64,000 nt of DNA from assembly GCF_028769735.1 (NCBI RefSeq), contig NC_088171.1, positions 60,564,216 through 60,628,215 on the forward strand. The letters are read 5' to 3'. The translations under genes were made by a program, and so were the position numbers. The stretch comes from Zonotrichia leucophrys gambelii. Its lineage: Eukaryota > Chordata > Aves > Passeriformes > Passerellidae. Position 1 is the first letter of the stretch. Every line of letters starts with the position of its first letter. Below are positions 12,050 to 25,490 of the stretch, piece by piece. Below the pieces are notes generated by a model that ran no database searches, was not told where the DNA came from, and was given only the letters and a program-made list of their open reading frames with translations.

Positions 12050-12450
12050 ACACGAAGTGCCCCACCCAAACTGGGGCACCCCAAATATGGACTGACACAG
12101 GTTTCTGATTCTTTACAGTCTTATTGAATTGTTCAGGTACAACACAATTTTAGTCATAAATAACTCCCTTATTATGAATTACTGGTGGCAGTAAAACTTT
12201 ACAAAGCAGCAGCATTTCTGCAGCATTCTTGCTGCCTGCTGATCCAGATGCTCCAGTCTTGAGACAGACACGTCCTTATGATGCCAGGTGACACCAGGAG
12301 GGTTTCAGAGATGTGCTAGGGGAGCTGGGATGCGGGTGCTGTTTAGGTCACCCAGGCATGTCTTTTCTCATTCACAGACAGCTCTAAGCTGCTAGGCCAA
12401 GTCCTTCTTTCCAGGACTGCCCTTCAGCTTTACTTCAGCATAAACAATAA
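12050..12450 (-). mobile_element. Possible LTR fragment
   Basis: On the minus strand, a moderately GC-rich block leads into an AATAAG polyadenylation-like signal near 12122, and then a G-rich sequence that could be the start of a retroviral leader. No terminal repeats were identified, so this is a weak call based on composition and order only. Confidence 0.25.
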
Positions 12451-13569
12451 TAAACTCTCAAGTAAAACAAACTCTTTTTCCATTATAGGGTATAATGTTA
12501 CCTAATGAATATGACTAGCAGCAAGGAGGTTTTCAAAAAAGCAAATTTTTTTTGATTACTAATGAAAAGTTTGCCATTTCATTTCAGGTGAGTAAAACTA
12601 ATCATCTAATGAATACTGCCCATGAGCTGCAAACATAAAGTTCTGTTGTACTACTTGCATGGCAGACACTCTTTTCAACAGTAATAAACATACAACAGGC
12701 TACAAGGCAAAATTATTGAATCATTTGTGTAGTTATCAAAATATATAGTTTTTTATAGCAGTAATGTTGATATATGTCTTACAATTCAACTGACCCTCTC
12801 TTGAACTCATTAAAACTTTTGGCCCCACTACATCCCTGACTGTATTTCACAATATAAAATTACTTCCTTAAAACAAAATAGAATAAAGAAGAATGAGTGG
12901 AAGAAGTGGGGATAAAGAATCTGTTCTTTGACAATATTCTCAGCTGCTCACCCATTTTTCCCTGGAACTCATGGGTTTTTAGTTTATCTGCCTTAGCCTG
13001 TCCTCTTCAACTTTATTCATCAGAAGTTTGTAGTTTCCTATATTAGTAGGTAAATTTATATCTTTGATTTTATAGAGCTTTGATAGTCTTTAAATAGTCT
13101 TTAAATTATAGAAATAATTAAATATTGCAACAAGTGTATTTGCTTAATAATTTTGGCATCTAAATATGAGTATATTATTCATCAGATATTTATCCTTCTT
13201 AAAATAAAAATTAAAATTATTTCTTAGTAAAAAATATATGAAAGTCACACCACAAAGTAGAATTATAAAACCTCTCCCTCTGATTCTTTTCCAAGCTTCC
13301 CAAATCAATCACACAGCACTGTCTTTCACTCCATCTGGTTTGCCAAGCACTCTGAATGATAATTCAGACTTGATTAATTACATATTCCAAGGGCTTTTTT
13401 CTCCACTTCTACCTGAAAGTAAAAAGATGTTTCCATACTCTTTGAGGAAGGAAAGGCTTTTGAAAAGAGTATTAAAAGAAAGCTGCAACAAACTCATATA
13501 AACTCAGCTAATAAATGGGCACAGAGGTTTGCATGTACAATCACTTACAAGTGAATGGTGACCAAAGAT

Positions 13570-13645
13570 AGACCAAAGATTGGCCTTGATGATCTTGAAG
13601 ATTTTTTCAACTTTAATGCTCCCATGATTTCTATGATATCATGGC
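13570..13645 (+). mobile_element. CR1 LINE 3'-end fragment
   Basis: The stretch 'cttgatgatcttgaag' followed by a diverged 'caacttaatgattctatgat'-type tail matches the 3' untranslated end of avian CR1 in sense orientation. Confidence 0.65.
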
Positions 13646-14230
13646 CAAAGCAAATATGGTCTGTAAAGTGTACAAATAAACAGGCAAGTAGTGTTCAGGC
13701 TGCTTTTGAAGAATCTGGAGATGTAACACAGGGTCCTTCTCATCCCAGAGGCACCTTTATTGCTGGCAATAAAAAGGAGGTTCAGCTAGCATGAACTTCT
13801 GCTGCCTTTTTTTTCTCCCAGTACCTACATGTGAATTAGAAGAAAAGAAAAATACAGGGAATTTCATTTCACTAACACCACCACAGCTAAAATAAGTTTG
13901 CCATTTCACTCTTAAACTAGAGCATCTTCCAGAATTCATTTGCACCCCAGAAAGGAAGTAAATTTCCCATTACATTAAAACATGAATTCACACGTGCAGA
14001 AATCTCAGGGGTGGCATTTTGCTACTTTGCATGTACAAAATGCTTTTAACACAGTCATCTCAATTCTTATAAATACAGGGAACTTCCCTGTGCAGCAATA
14101 GAAGAGTCATTCTTGGTTGAAAAGGGAAGCACAACAGTTTGTCCTGGTTGTCAGTGACAACTGATGGGGACAGAGCATCTGGGTAGTGATTCCCACTTTG
14201 TTACAGGCTTGTTTTATGCTGAAAGCATGA

Positions 14231-14273
14231 GAAATTCCTCATTATTACATTGAAATTCCCTCAGTATTACATT
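14231..14273. repeat. Small tandem duplication, about 21-22 bp twice
   Basis: Copies at 14231-14251 and 14252-14273 are nearly identical (aaattcc-tca-tattacatt pattern). This is probably a local slippage duplication. Confidence 0.7.
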
Positions 14274-16839
14274 AGATAGCCTTAAGCAGGTATTAAATTT
14301 CTCAGCTTCACAATTCCTTGATCATAAAATTGAAAAAGATGAAGCAATGTTTGGGTAAATCAAATAAAAATTAGAGATGTCATTTAAAATGAGGTAATTA
14401 ATATTCAATGCTCATTTAGTTAATAGTGTATTGATCCTGATTTTCAAATGAATTATTAGGCTGCACATAGTGTTCTAGCAATTTGGACTAGTTATTGCAT
14501 TCTGTGTGCTGTACAAATTATTTGTTTCAATTATTTGCTGAAAGCAAAGGAGTTCTTTCAGATTTTTTGAAAGGGAAAGTGAAATTAAAATCTAGTTGTT
14601 GTTACAGATTTTTGCTTTTCTGGAAGATAATATTTAGCTATTCTGTACTCTTCTAGTATATCTATATGCTTTTAAGTTCTTAGTACCATGAAGTACTGAT
14701 TTATAAAATCTCTCAAACCACCTCTAAGGAAATAGTAATGTTGGATGTTTCACAAAACAACCATTGGTGCAATTTGTTATCATGCCTAAATTAATGAAGG
14801 CTCCAAGGACAGATGAAATAGCTGATATTTTTTACAATTACAAGGTCACATACAAACCATTATTCCAGAGCAGCCATTTATAATCACACTTTTCCAAGAA
14901 TAGTCTGGGTATCTGCCGTAGTCTTACTCACATTAGCTTCAGTAAATATTTCCTAAATGCCTTAGAAGCTCAGTTTTCAATCTTTGATGTAGTAATTCTT
15001 TTAGATACCCATCCTATCACTATTTTTTTTTTGTTCCTTCTGCTAACACTAATTGTTTCTCCAGCCAGTTTCTCCAGACTGTCATTTTTTCAGGAGGTAT
15101 CCTTTTGTGTGGCTGTGCTTTGAGAGTTTTCAAATGTCATTGTAAGTTCCTAGGAAGAAAGGGTATAAAAAAAACTGCTTCACCTTCAAACCAGAAATAA
15201 TCAACCTGTGATTTCTCTGTTGTTAGGCAAAGTAATCATATTTCTATGCTGAGGTGCATATCCCCCACCACCCCTCGGGCTGTTTTACAATTTCAGGAAT
15301 GCTTGTCAGGACCAAGCCTTGATTAATGCCTCTTATGCAGTTAGGCTCCCCTTGAGATCATTGGAAACACTGTCTGCTCCCAGGAATTTCTGTTGTCTAA
15401 TGAGGTCCTGTTTCCGAACAAAGACCATCCCTGGTTGGTCTAGATCAATCAATCATTCTAGTTTGATTCTAACTTGATTTTACTTTTGTGTGCTTTATGC
15501 ATATAGTAATAGAATGAACCTTATCTCCAAGCTTTGTGCTTTTGCAAACTTATATTAAACCTGCTTTTGTCAATATTTTGGTCAGTGTTTCTCTAAATGA
15601 CCTAGACCACTCACTCACAATGCTCTCTCTTACCTTTCACTTTTCAGACATTTCTTTCAACTTGCTAATGACCTTCATTGTTACTTTCCCATTGTCACCT
15701 CTTTAATTGAAAGTCTTTTTTAGCAGTTAATTTTGTTTTAGATATCTCAGTATCTGATTTCTTGTTGTAAAAGTCCCTGACTGTAATTACCTTTCTGCCC
15801 TTTGATTAAAGCAGCTTTCATACCCTAAATCAGTGCTGGTGACTTTTCCTGCAATAAGCTCAATGACATCATGTATAGTTGTCATTTATTACAACTCCTC
15901 CTTTCCCTGCAATTACATTCCAAGGTTCTCTTACTGAGTATTTTCTATTGGCATTCTTTCCTTTTCCCTGATTTAATATATTTGTCAGACACACTCTCTG
16001 GCCTGCTTCCTAACAGCCTGAGATGAGCCTGGAGCAGTAAGTTAGGATGAATACAGCATCTACCGCTCTTATGCTTCCCTTTTGGATGCAGGAGCTGGCC
16101 GCTATGAAGTAAAGGCATTTTCATAGATATAAAACTTCAGCTGCCAGTGTAATAATTCTACCCTCACTGTCCTCTACTTTGACCCTGCAACGTTCTCCCA
16201 CCAGGCTCAGCAGTAAGGACTCCAGACTCACTCAAAAGATGCAGCATGAGAATTCTAGGGGAAGAAAGAAAGGATCAAGCCTCCTGCATCAAGTCTTAGA
16301 TCTCTTCTCCTCCATGCCAGTTCCTTCTCAAAGGACACTGTGTTGTTCCTAGATAAAAGTACACTGTCAAAACTCTTTTTTTTTTTAGCAGGGCTTACAC
16401 TGACTTGCTTCCCACAGCAGTTCCCTCAGTACAGCTGAAGCCAGTTACAGTTTCCTATTGCAACTCTAGAGAGCAGTCAAGACCAGGCAGATCAGAGTAT
16501 TTTCACAGCCCTTTCAAACTGTCCTTCTCCTTTTCTCAGTCTTGATCTGAACATCTTACTCAAAACAGCAACATAGATAGTTTTTCATTATGGAAGTACT
16601 TCACATGATTTGACAGTTTTTTCTTGAATGACATGGGAGAATACATATTTCATATCAAAGACAAATTCAGTAATTCCTTGTATGATATCTAAAACAAATA
16701 CTGACTAAACAATATCCTCACAGTGCAAGGGTATTTAACTTGACCTAGGTGTGATCAGAAAGGAAAAGACTGCAGAGAGGTGATCTCATTTTCTTTATCA
16801 TATGTTTTGCATGTAGCTTCTTGCTTCAAGTGCTGGAAA

Positions 16840-16899
16840 CATAGAATCATAGAATAGCTTGGATTGGAGAGACCTTAAAGAACTAGTTCCGGCCCCCAA
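16840..16899 (-). mobile_element. CR1 LINE 3'-end fragment
   Basis: The sequence begins with the CR1 tail (atagaatcatagaat) and continues with the conserved 'ttggagagaccttaaag' block in antisense orientation, then breaks off into AT-rich simple sequence. Confidence 0.85.
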
Positions 16900-19800
16900 T
16901 GATAATGATTACAATGATAAAACACATAACAATAAAAATTATGATAATTATAATAATTAAAATGAGAAGACATAAATCAATCCAAATGATTAATTTCAGG
17001 CCAGTGTCTCCAGGTGCTAAATATCAGTTATTTCCTATTTTGTGTAGGTAGGAGGATTAGATTGGGCAATTACCCATAAATATTGTTTTGGTTTCCATGG
17101 TTACTCAGGTGATTCTGGCGCCTTTCTTCCACACCATTGGTTACCACGGATACAAGTCAAAAAATACAGCAGCTACAAGTCAAGATTGCAGGGGTATAGT
17201 CCTCCTGCATGCTGCACATATATGCAATATATCTTGTTTGATGCAGCATTTGAATCCTGAGGGCATAATCTGTGGAGTTCTTTGAGTTAATCAAGTTAAT
17301 AAATTTGTTTTAAAAGGAGAGGATGCTCACCAAACATAAAATGGATATGACATGGCTACGTTGCCTGAATTAAAGCACTTGAGTGCCTTCTGGCAAAAGA
17401 TAGGAATATTCTGATCCTAATTGTGTTATAAAATTCCAGCCCAGACCAACAGAAACTAAATCAGAGCAGAGTGCTCTCTACAGCTAAGGTCAATATTATC
17501 TTATCAACTGTGAAAATGTCCTGCACAGTAGATACTTGTGTAAAAGAAATCCACACTATTTTCAAATGTCTGCTGGAACATGTAAACTGACAAAATGAGA
17601 CCAAACAGCCTATAAATGTAAAAAGAGATAGAATAGGAAGTGCACCGAACTAGGTTTACGTTTTTCTGCTCACAAAATTGCAAGAGGTTTATGTGAGCAT
17701 TGGTACACCTAAGTGTCTAAACTATGTGGAAATACACAATAGCCACAGTTAATCTATACTCAAAAACTGGGCTTTTAATAACCTCCACCACATAGCATGT
17801 AAAAAATAGATGCTCTTTTTAATTTTGCAGTGCACCTATATTAAAAAATAAACCCCTGTATTTTCATTAGAACACAGTTCACTAAGATCTAAGCTTTTAA
17901 GTTCTTTCAAATGGCAAAAAATAAGAATACCTATTCTTTTCAGATATAACAAACAACTTGCTGAAAATTAATAACTTCTGATCTTGTAAAAACTCAAAAA
18001 TTGTTAGGGGTGCTATAGCATGAAATATATCATCCTAGTTGTAATAATGTTTATTTTATGAAAGACAGTTCAAAGTATATTTTAGAAACCTTTCTGAATT
18101 TTATTGCTGTCTGAAACAACAGATCACATTTCTGAAGTAGAATGTAACTGAATAAAAAAAAACCTTTCTCCCCATGAAAGAAAAAGCTTTAATTTTTTTT
18201 AATGGATGTTCACTCTCTGCTGCAACTTCTAGAAATCCTGAGAATCAAGCGTCTAAAAAAGCTTGAATTATTTTTCTTCTGTCTTGATATTTCTGGGGAT
18301 CTTTCCTTGTAAATGGATATCTCTCTATTTCCTTGTCTAAGACACTATGTTTCATCTATAAATATTTTTTAAAATCCATACAGGAAATTCGTAGTACTTT
18401 CTTTCTAGTGTTAACTGTGTATTATTGACAGCAACTTTTCAAATGTATAAAATGTGGGCAAAAAATAGAAATGGCTTTCATTTCTGAAACATATACTCTC
18501 CTTCTAAAGTTGGATAAAGTTAATGGACAGCTTTACAATCTGCTTAGAAATATAAGAATAAATTCTAGAGACCCAGATTCTGCTGTTTAAAATATTATAT
18601 TGCAATTTTAGATGGTTGACCATTCTTATTCTAAGATATTACAGAATCTGTGGCAGGAGTCTGATTAGCTGCAGAAGAAGAAAGCTGGTTTGGTTTCTTT
18701 AAAATATAATTAGTAATTATTTTTCTTCTGTCAAATTGCCACCTTTCCTCTCTTTTAAACAGATTTTCACAACTTACATCAAAGTTTGAGTTTTGAGTTT
18801 GCTAGCTGATTAAGAATGCTGGTAGTCAGCTGAGTAAACATCTCCATGAAGAGATTTCCAAATTCATAATCATACTTAATTTAGGACCAAATTAAATAAT
18901 ATTAACTATAGTTGAGGAATGACATCTTAAGTTACCAGTGTTACAAACCAAAGGCATTAAAATTGCATGCAGAATTCACTGTGATGCTGCGAGTTCATGA
19001 AAGCTGGTCCTCAAAACACTAATCTGCTAATGAAGCAGAAAACATTCTAGTAACACTGTCAAAAGCGTTGACACAAAGTATGGAGCTAAATCTTTAGGCT
19101 TGACCTGATGGCAAAAATTAAATTGGGATGTTTAGCTCAAACATTAGCAAGATTCTGAGTCCAGGATTTTCATGTGACTTACAAGAACTGGCCAAAATCA
19201 CTTTGCTAGGAGAGTTGCACTCTTTGCCATGGAACCTGCTTCTGTGTGTTTGAAAATAGCTGCATGGAAATAGAAAAGATATACTGCAGAATTTCAGTAA
19301 TACTGAAAAAAAAAAAAGTGTAAAGCTAGAATGTTATGTACAGTGCCTGTCTGGGGTGGATTCAGGTTATCAGACTTTTCTGATGCCTGTTCTGAGTCAC
19401 TTATTTGACAATTCAACCTCCCTATGCTTTGTTTGAATTTGTTTGAGGATACCAAGCTGTAGGTGTTTGAAGCCTTGGAGCTCTGTAATTTCTTGCCAAC
19501 AGATGGTATGAAAACTAAGAGCTAACACAAGGTCAAATGGAACTTGGATGCTCATGGACTAGAAATACACAGGAATACTACAATCAGCTCACAAAGAAAA
19601 AACTAGCAAATGTAAAAGCTACCATGTATATTTTTCTCTAGCTGCCTGATTTTGGCAACAGTATAGGACTGGGTACTGCACTGAATAACCATTTGGGTTG
19701 ACTGTGCTTATGTAAGAAATCCTTGACATGTAATTTTAACAATCAGATCTCCAACATAAAAGACAGTAAGTATGAGTGTTACATGAAAGATTCTGCTCAA

Positions 19801-20175
19801 GACAAAACTACACTGTGAGCTACAAAAACACTTGAAGCTCAGCCTGAATAATTGGATATAGCCTGGATTTTCTGTTCTGAGCCCTACACATCTCCCTGTA
19901 ACCATAAACAGCACAGTGATATGGCTATAAAAATGGGCAATGATGACACCATTTCTTTATTAAAAAGGCTCTATCTGCTTTTATTTCCTTTTTCCAGTCA
20001 GCTTTTTCTTTTAGGAAGGCTGATATCACAGTACAATTTCTGGTTGAGCATCTTTGTCACCATAGACCAAAACGGCCAGTCATTTTATTCTAATTTGATG
20101 TGTGCAACCTATGCCAGTGTGTTTAATTCCTGTCTACAGCTTGTAGGGGGATAGAATATAAGAAAATAAAGATAG

Positions 20176-20454
20176 TGTAGAAAGTAATCTTACCCCTAAG
20201 GAGTTGCAGCTGGGCCAATTATCAAAGATTAGGAACAGGCCTGACTTTACAGGCCACAGCTGTAACCAATGAGAAGAAGAGTGCTATAAAAGAGTGGGGT
20301 GGCTGGGTGAGAAGGGAACTGGAGTTAGTTGGTTACTTTGTGAAGATAAAAGAGTCAGTGCTCTGAGGAGATGCCCATGAGAAACACCAAGAAGCTTTTG
20401 TGATAAGGAGACAAGAGTAGGGAACCCCTGCAATAAGATGGCCACAATAGCTCA
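20176..20454 (+). mobile_element. LTR-like element with CCAAT and TATA boxes
   Basis: The block has two CCAAT boxes (20215-20219 and 20266-20270) and a canonical TATAAAAG (20285-20292). It may run from a TGT near 20176 to a CA near 20454. The arrangement looks like an avian retroviral LTR, probably solo because no primer-binding site or gag follows. The edges are guesses. It points toward the KIAA0319 promoter about 6 kb downstream. Confidence 0.45.
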
Positions 20455-23400
20455 CGTGTTTATAAGCACTGCTTAGCGCTACAGGACCCAGCTATTGCAG
20501 GCAACGGCTGTAAACTTTCAAAATGTGAGGGGAAGACAGCTGCAGGGATCAGAGGGGTGAGCGCTCCCATCTCACATCCTGTTTCACCACACACCCTTTC
20601 CTCCCCTCTCATCACTCTGGGACCTGAGGGCCCTCCCTGGAAGCTGTGCAATGCCCTGGCCTTGCTGAGGCAGGGGCTCATCCTGCTCATGCACAGGGAT
20701 GCTCATGTCCTACAGCCACGGTCATGTGCCTCTCTGCTGCAGGAGAGCATGACATGACAGGAAATCACCGAGGACATTCAAACTGAGGAGAGGGATGGAG
20801 TGAGAAGCAGCCCTTCCTCTATGATCAGGAGCCCGGGTCTCCTCCTGGCCTCAAGAAGCTGCCCTGACCTAAAGTCATACCACATCTAGGCACAGTTTTC
20901 ATTATTTTTGGCTACAGGAAGTGAAACCATAATATGACAACTGAAATAAAATTTTTAAGCACCTATTCTTAACATACCCAGAAAGCTTCTCAGGAGTAAC
21001 TTGGCTTATCAACATCATTGTAAAGTCTCATGACAGCTAAGACAGAAAACTCAGTCTTTGATTTATTCATTTATGTTCCCAAATAACTAAAAGCTCATAA
21101 AATCCTCAGGTGCCTGCTAATTTTTATGGAACAGCTCTCAAAAATAACAGCAATAGTGAGTACCTGTGGCTTTTTGGTGGTTTTTTTTTCATTTTGAAAA
21201 GCTTTTTATTTGCTTAGACTTTCAAGGAAATGATGATGATAGAGAAAAGTGTGGTATAACCTTGTTTGTGGTTTCCCACAGTGCCAAACTGTGTTTTATG
21301 TTTGCCTTTTATACGCCTTTAACCTATGTGGGTTTTTTTTACAAGGAATGAATCTGATGTTAAATTAAATTACTCCCTCCATCTTAAGTGACTAGGAGCA
21401 TTTAAGTGCTAAGAATTGGGACTGTAATTTAAGTGATAACAGTGGTATGAAATTTGTAAGTCTAGTTATTAGGGTCATATGATGCAGAAAAAAGGCAGTC
21501 TAGTTAAGACTCACAAATTCAGTTCATATTTACTGGAATTTTTAAGGAATTTCTTCTGCACCAGTTGTCACTCTACATCTGAAACTTTAACAATGCAAGT
21601 GTTCCCTGTTCTCCTACACCTGGTTGTGAGTGACAATGACAGCGCAAGCAAACAGTGCTCACAACTTTTGATTTGCTTCACATTCTCTTCTTCCTCACTA
21701 AGAGGAAAGAAAAACCATGAGATTTGCTTTCATTGCTTACATCTCCTATCCTATCCCTAGGAGTTGCAGCCTCATGGACTCATGGGCAAGGTGAAGACAG
21801 GGAATAGGAATTTAACATTGCTAAGGATCCCTGAGAAAGGGAAAGCACCATAAACTCATGCTTTGTCAAAGAAGAACCAGTTTACACACCCTACTACATT
21901 ATAACTACTTTTGTTTCTTTGTGTACCTTCAGTACAATTTTGAAAAAAAGGAAAAATACTATTAATGGCAGATATTGTAGGACAGGTTTTTAATTTGGAG
22001 AAGAAATAAAAGAAAAAAGAGATTTCAGAACTTTGAGTGACTTAGCATCACACTTAAGCTGCAGATCCATCTCTAGAGCTGACTAACTGCTCCCTCCTTT
22101 GATCAGTAGTGTTTCTTCACCTTTGAAAGAGTGAGTGAGTGGGGATGTAATATTTTTATTAGGCAGAAGCAAAGTCATAACACTTTGTAAGAGACAATTC
22201 ATTTTTCTAATTGCAAAGACAGGCAAGAAGAATATTATATTTGGTGCAATTAAGTGGTTAGTCATTCTTTCAGAATGAGAAAATCTTGCATACAGCTTTA
22301 AAAAAATCTTTTTAAACTACAGTAAAGTAATCATATTTAAGGAAAAAAAAAGGCATAAATGCTAAATGTTTTACTGACTACCGAATATTAACCAAGCACT
22401 ACATCTTTAATTAAATACATTTTAAACCACTTAATACATACCAATATCGCTGACAGTCAAGAGACAGAGCCCTTATATCAATTTACCTCTTACATTGATG
22501 TAAAAGGCAACATAACTACTGAATATGGCAATTCAAACTGGTATGAAAACACCAAAATATTTAACGTTATAAAAACAAAAAATGTAAAACCTAACAAAAT
22601 ATTTAGGCTACAACTTAGAATTTGAATTATTTTCCTGAATCAGTGATATGATGTTATGGAAACTCTCCATCACAAAGGATTTAAATGAACTTGGAATATA
22701 AGAAGATGCAGTGATTATCTCCTATTGATAATCAGAAACAACAATGGACCTTGATAAAATTCCATATGATCAGAAAAATTATTTTATTAATATTTTGATT
22801 TATGCATCAAGAAAAGCAACTTCTTTTGAGAATCCAGGCAAAACTTTAAACATTTCTACATGAAAATAGCCTGAAGTTACTGAAACAGAAGAGATGTAAC
22901 AAAATAAAGAAATGCTAAACAACTGTGAGATAAATAATAATTAGATGGATTTAAAAAGAAAAAAAGAGGGAAGCAAAACCACAGTAATAACAGGAAGTCA
23001 TTTTATCGTGACTAAAAGTATACATCTAAAAAACATTTATGCTCTTAGCTATTGAAAATAATCTGATTTTAACTACAGAAAATAATCTGAAACTGTAAAT
23101 AACAAAAATGTATTTACAAAGAGGCTGTCATTTCAGTCAGGCTGAGAAAACAGGAGGCTTAAATGGAAGATACAGTAGGCAGGAATGTTGTTACATTACA
23201 ATTGAAATGAAAGTAATATTGAATCTGCAACATCCCATGGAAAGATCATTACTCTGTCATTATTTATGGATTCATGCATAGTTGACAATAAATGGACTTA
23301 AAAACATACAGAAAAGTTGTAAAACTACAGTTTTGATTAAGGAACGGGGAAAAAGTATAGACTGCCTCAATGAAACATAACATGCTTCAACAACAGGAAG

Positions 23401-24345
23401 AAGGAAAGAGTTATACCATGTCACTCTAACCTTTTGCACTCTTATTAGATTTCCTGATACTGTCACTGGTGGAACAGAGAAGCCAATAAAAAGATAAAAA
23501 CCTACTCAGACACAATTGGTCAAGGCAGAAGCTTTACCTGGGCTGGCAGTAGAAATGACATGTAAGAACAAATGGACAAATGTGGCCAAAGGGAACTCAC
23601 CTCCTTCCAGCTTTCAAAAACTTTTACTATTACTAATGAATCAAAAAGAAAATCCGTCTCAGGTGCCTTGAAGGTGAATACTACCCTCTTTTTCAATGTT
23701 GGTAGACTCTTCCTTGAACTGAAACATATGAAGTTATTTTACCTATTTAAATGGGAGGTGGGAAAAGGTTATTTTCAGAAAAGTGAAACACAATCTAATA
23801 CGGGTTAAGTAATGTGACCTAAGTGGCATATACCCCAAACCTCTTTCTTCTGAAACAGATGTCACAGGGAAAACTTCTGAGCAGCTGGTTTAGCAATCCA
23901 GTTGAAAAGGGATAGGAGAATAGAATGCAGGGCTGTGCCCGCCCCCTCTGGGGGCAGGGACCTCCTGTACATCACCATAATGTTGTGTTATGTCTCAGGT
24001 CAGGGCTTCCCTGTCACAGCAAGAAGCTGCTCATAAAGTCCACTTGGCAGTGATGGGAGGTGCATGTCAGGGGCAGACTCCAAAATGAACCTGGATATCT
24101 GGTGCTGAGTTAATTGTCCTGGGTGATGACAGCTCCACGAGACTTTTGTCTGATCAAATGAAAGCACTTATTGTGGGAAGGCAGCTGGAGGTAACCAGAT
24201 CAACATTCACCTAGAGGGGCCAGATTTTGAAGTTTTAATGATTTTGAGATAGCATTATGGCATGCTAAGACTATTATTTCGGGAGAGTTAAGCCTATTAA
24301 TTTATCAATTATGTGAAAGGCAAGAAAGGCTCAGCAAGAAAATAC

Positions 24346-24541
24346 CTTCTTAGCCTCACCCATCTGCAGCAAGCCTGCCTTCACAATCTGTTTAGCCATT
24401 TCATAGCATTTCTGGAGTTTACAGACTGGCAGCAGAACAGGCACCAGGTGCTGCTGCAGGGTTTCTCGAAGATGTTTGCTCCAATTCCTCTGTGTTTGTG
24501 TAGGAGTAGCTGCATCTTGATTACTCAGTGGAGGAGGCAAT
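24346..24541 (-). other. Exon-like open stretch, unrecognised
   Basis: On the minus strand, a frame open for roughly 95 codons (stop to stop) contains a 196-nt interval bounded by a good acceptor (pyrimidine-rich tract, then cag at 24542-24544) and a donor (AAG then gtattt, at 24345 and below). The other two frames have stops. The translation is amphipathic and Leu/Gln/Lys-rich, with no domain I can name. It could be an exon of an unannotated gene, a pseudogene or transposon fragment, or chance. No matching flanking exons were found. Confidence 0.25.
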
Positions 24542-25454
24542 CTGAAAAGCCAAGGGCACTGGATCAGGCACCCCTGTGCAGGGAAAGTAAATAGGGACAG
24601 TCACTGCTTTCATACTTTTTCACCCTGTTTTAATTAAGACAGTGGGAAGAACCTCCTGACAGGATATGCAGAAGACTTGTGTCCCTAAGCTTGTGCTGTG
24701 CTAAGAAGCCTTTTGCATACCTACACAGATCCTTCAAATAGTGCTAACATTGAGAGAATAATAATTCCTGCAGAGAAAATAATTTAAAAAAAAAAAAGTG
24801 CCACTGTATCTGGTGGCAGTCAGTAAAATCAGGATCACACAACCATATGAAGCATTGGAGGTCAATTTTCTTGTCCCACTGGGCCAGTAAATCGAGTCCC
24901 AGTGCTGGCAGGAAGGCTTCAAGGCATGAGAAATGGGGCTGCCACAAAGGAAAGATATCCAGGCTTCCTCTCTCTGCACACACATCCTCTTCCAAGTTAA
25001 GTAGACTAGGTCAGCAGTGGAAATAATAAGTCTTCTCTTCCTTTTGTGTTGTTATTAGAACATGTTTTAGGAATTCACATGATACTTTTTTACTTCAAAT
25101 TAGTAGACTTGGTCTCTCTAAGCGGCCAAAACAGCCAACATGCTGAAATTGCAGAAGCTGTGGAATCAAAATTGGCACAAGAGCACAGAAGAAAAAAAAA
25201 AAATTCAATGTCAACAGACAGCTCCTTTAGGCTCCTTCATATATATTCAAAAGCAATCCACAATTACAGTTCTGAGATATCATTCCTTACTTTTGAGAGC
25301 AAGCACATGAGTCACGACCTTCCCATACTGAGGAAGACATAAAGTAGCTTCAGGAAATATCATAACAGACCATTGTTGAATACAGTTGGTAAGGTGGGAA
25401 TCAGACAAGGAGGTAAAAGCTGTTGTTCACTCAAGAGATGACATTTTTGCATCC

Positions 25455-25490
25455 TTAAAATGCTTTGATTTTTTCATCAAAGCATTTTAA
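25455..25490. repeat. Perfect 15-bp inverted repeat with 6-nt loop
   Basis: The arms 25455-25469 (TTAAAATGCTTTGAT) and 25476-25490 are exact reverse complements, separated by TTTTTC. The hairpin is AT-rich, isolated, and has no flanking terminal repeat or target duplication that I can see. Confidence 0.9.

Larger units (their letters stand above)
12451..20175. other. AT-rich intergenic spacer with short CR1 tails
   Basis: Apart from the two CR1 tails and the small tandem duplication listed separately, I see no coding exon or RNA gene. There is a low-complexity AT block at about 16900-16970 directly after the second CR1 tail. Confidence 0.6.
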
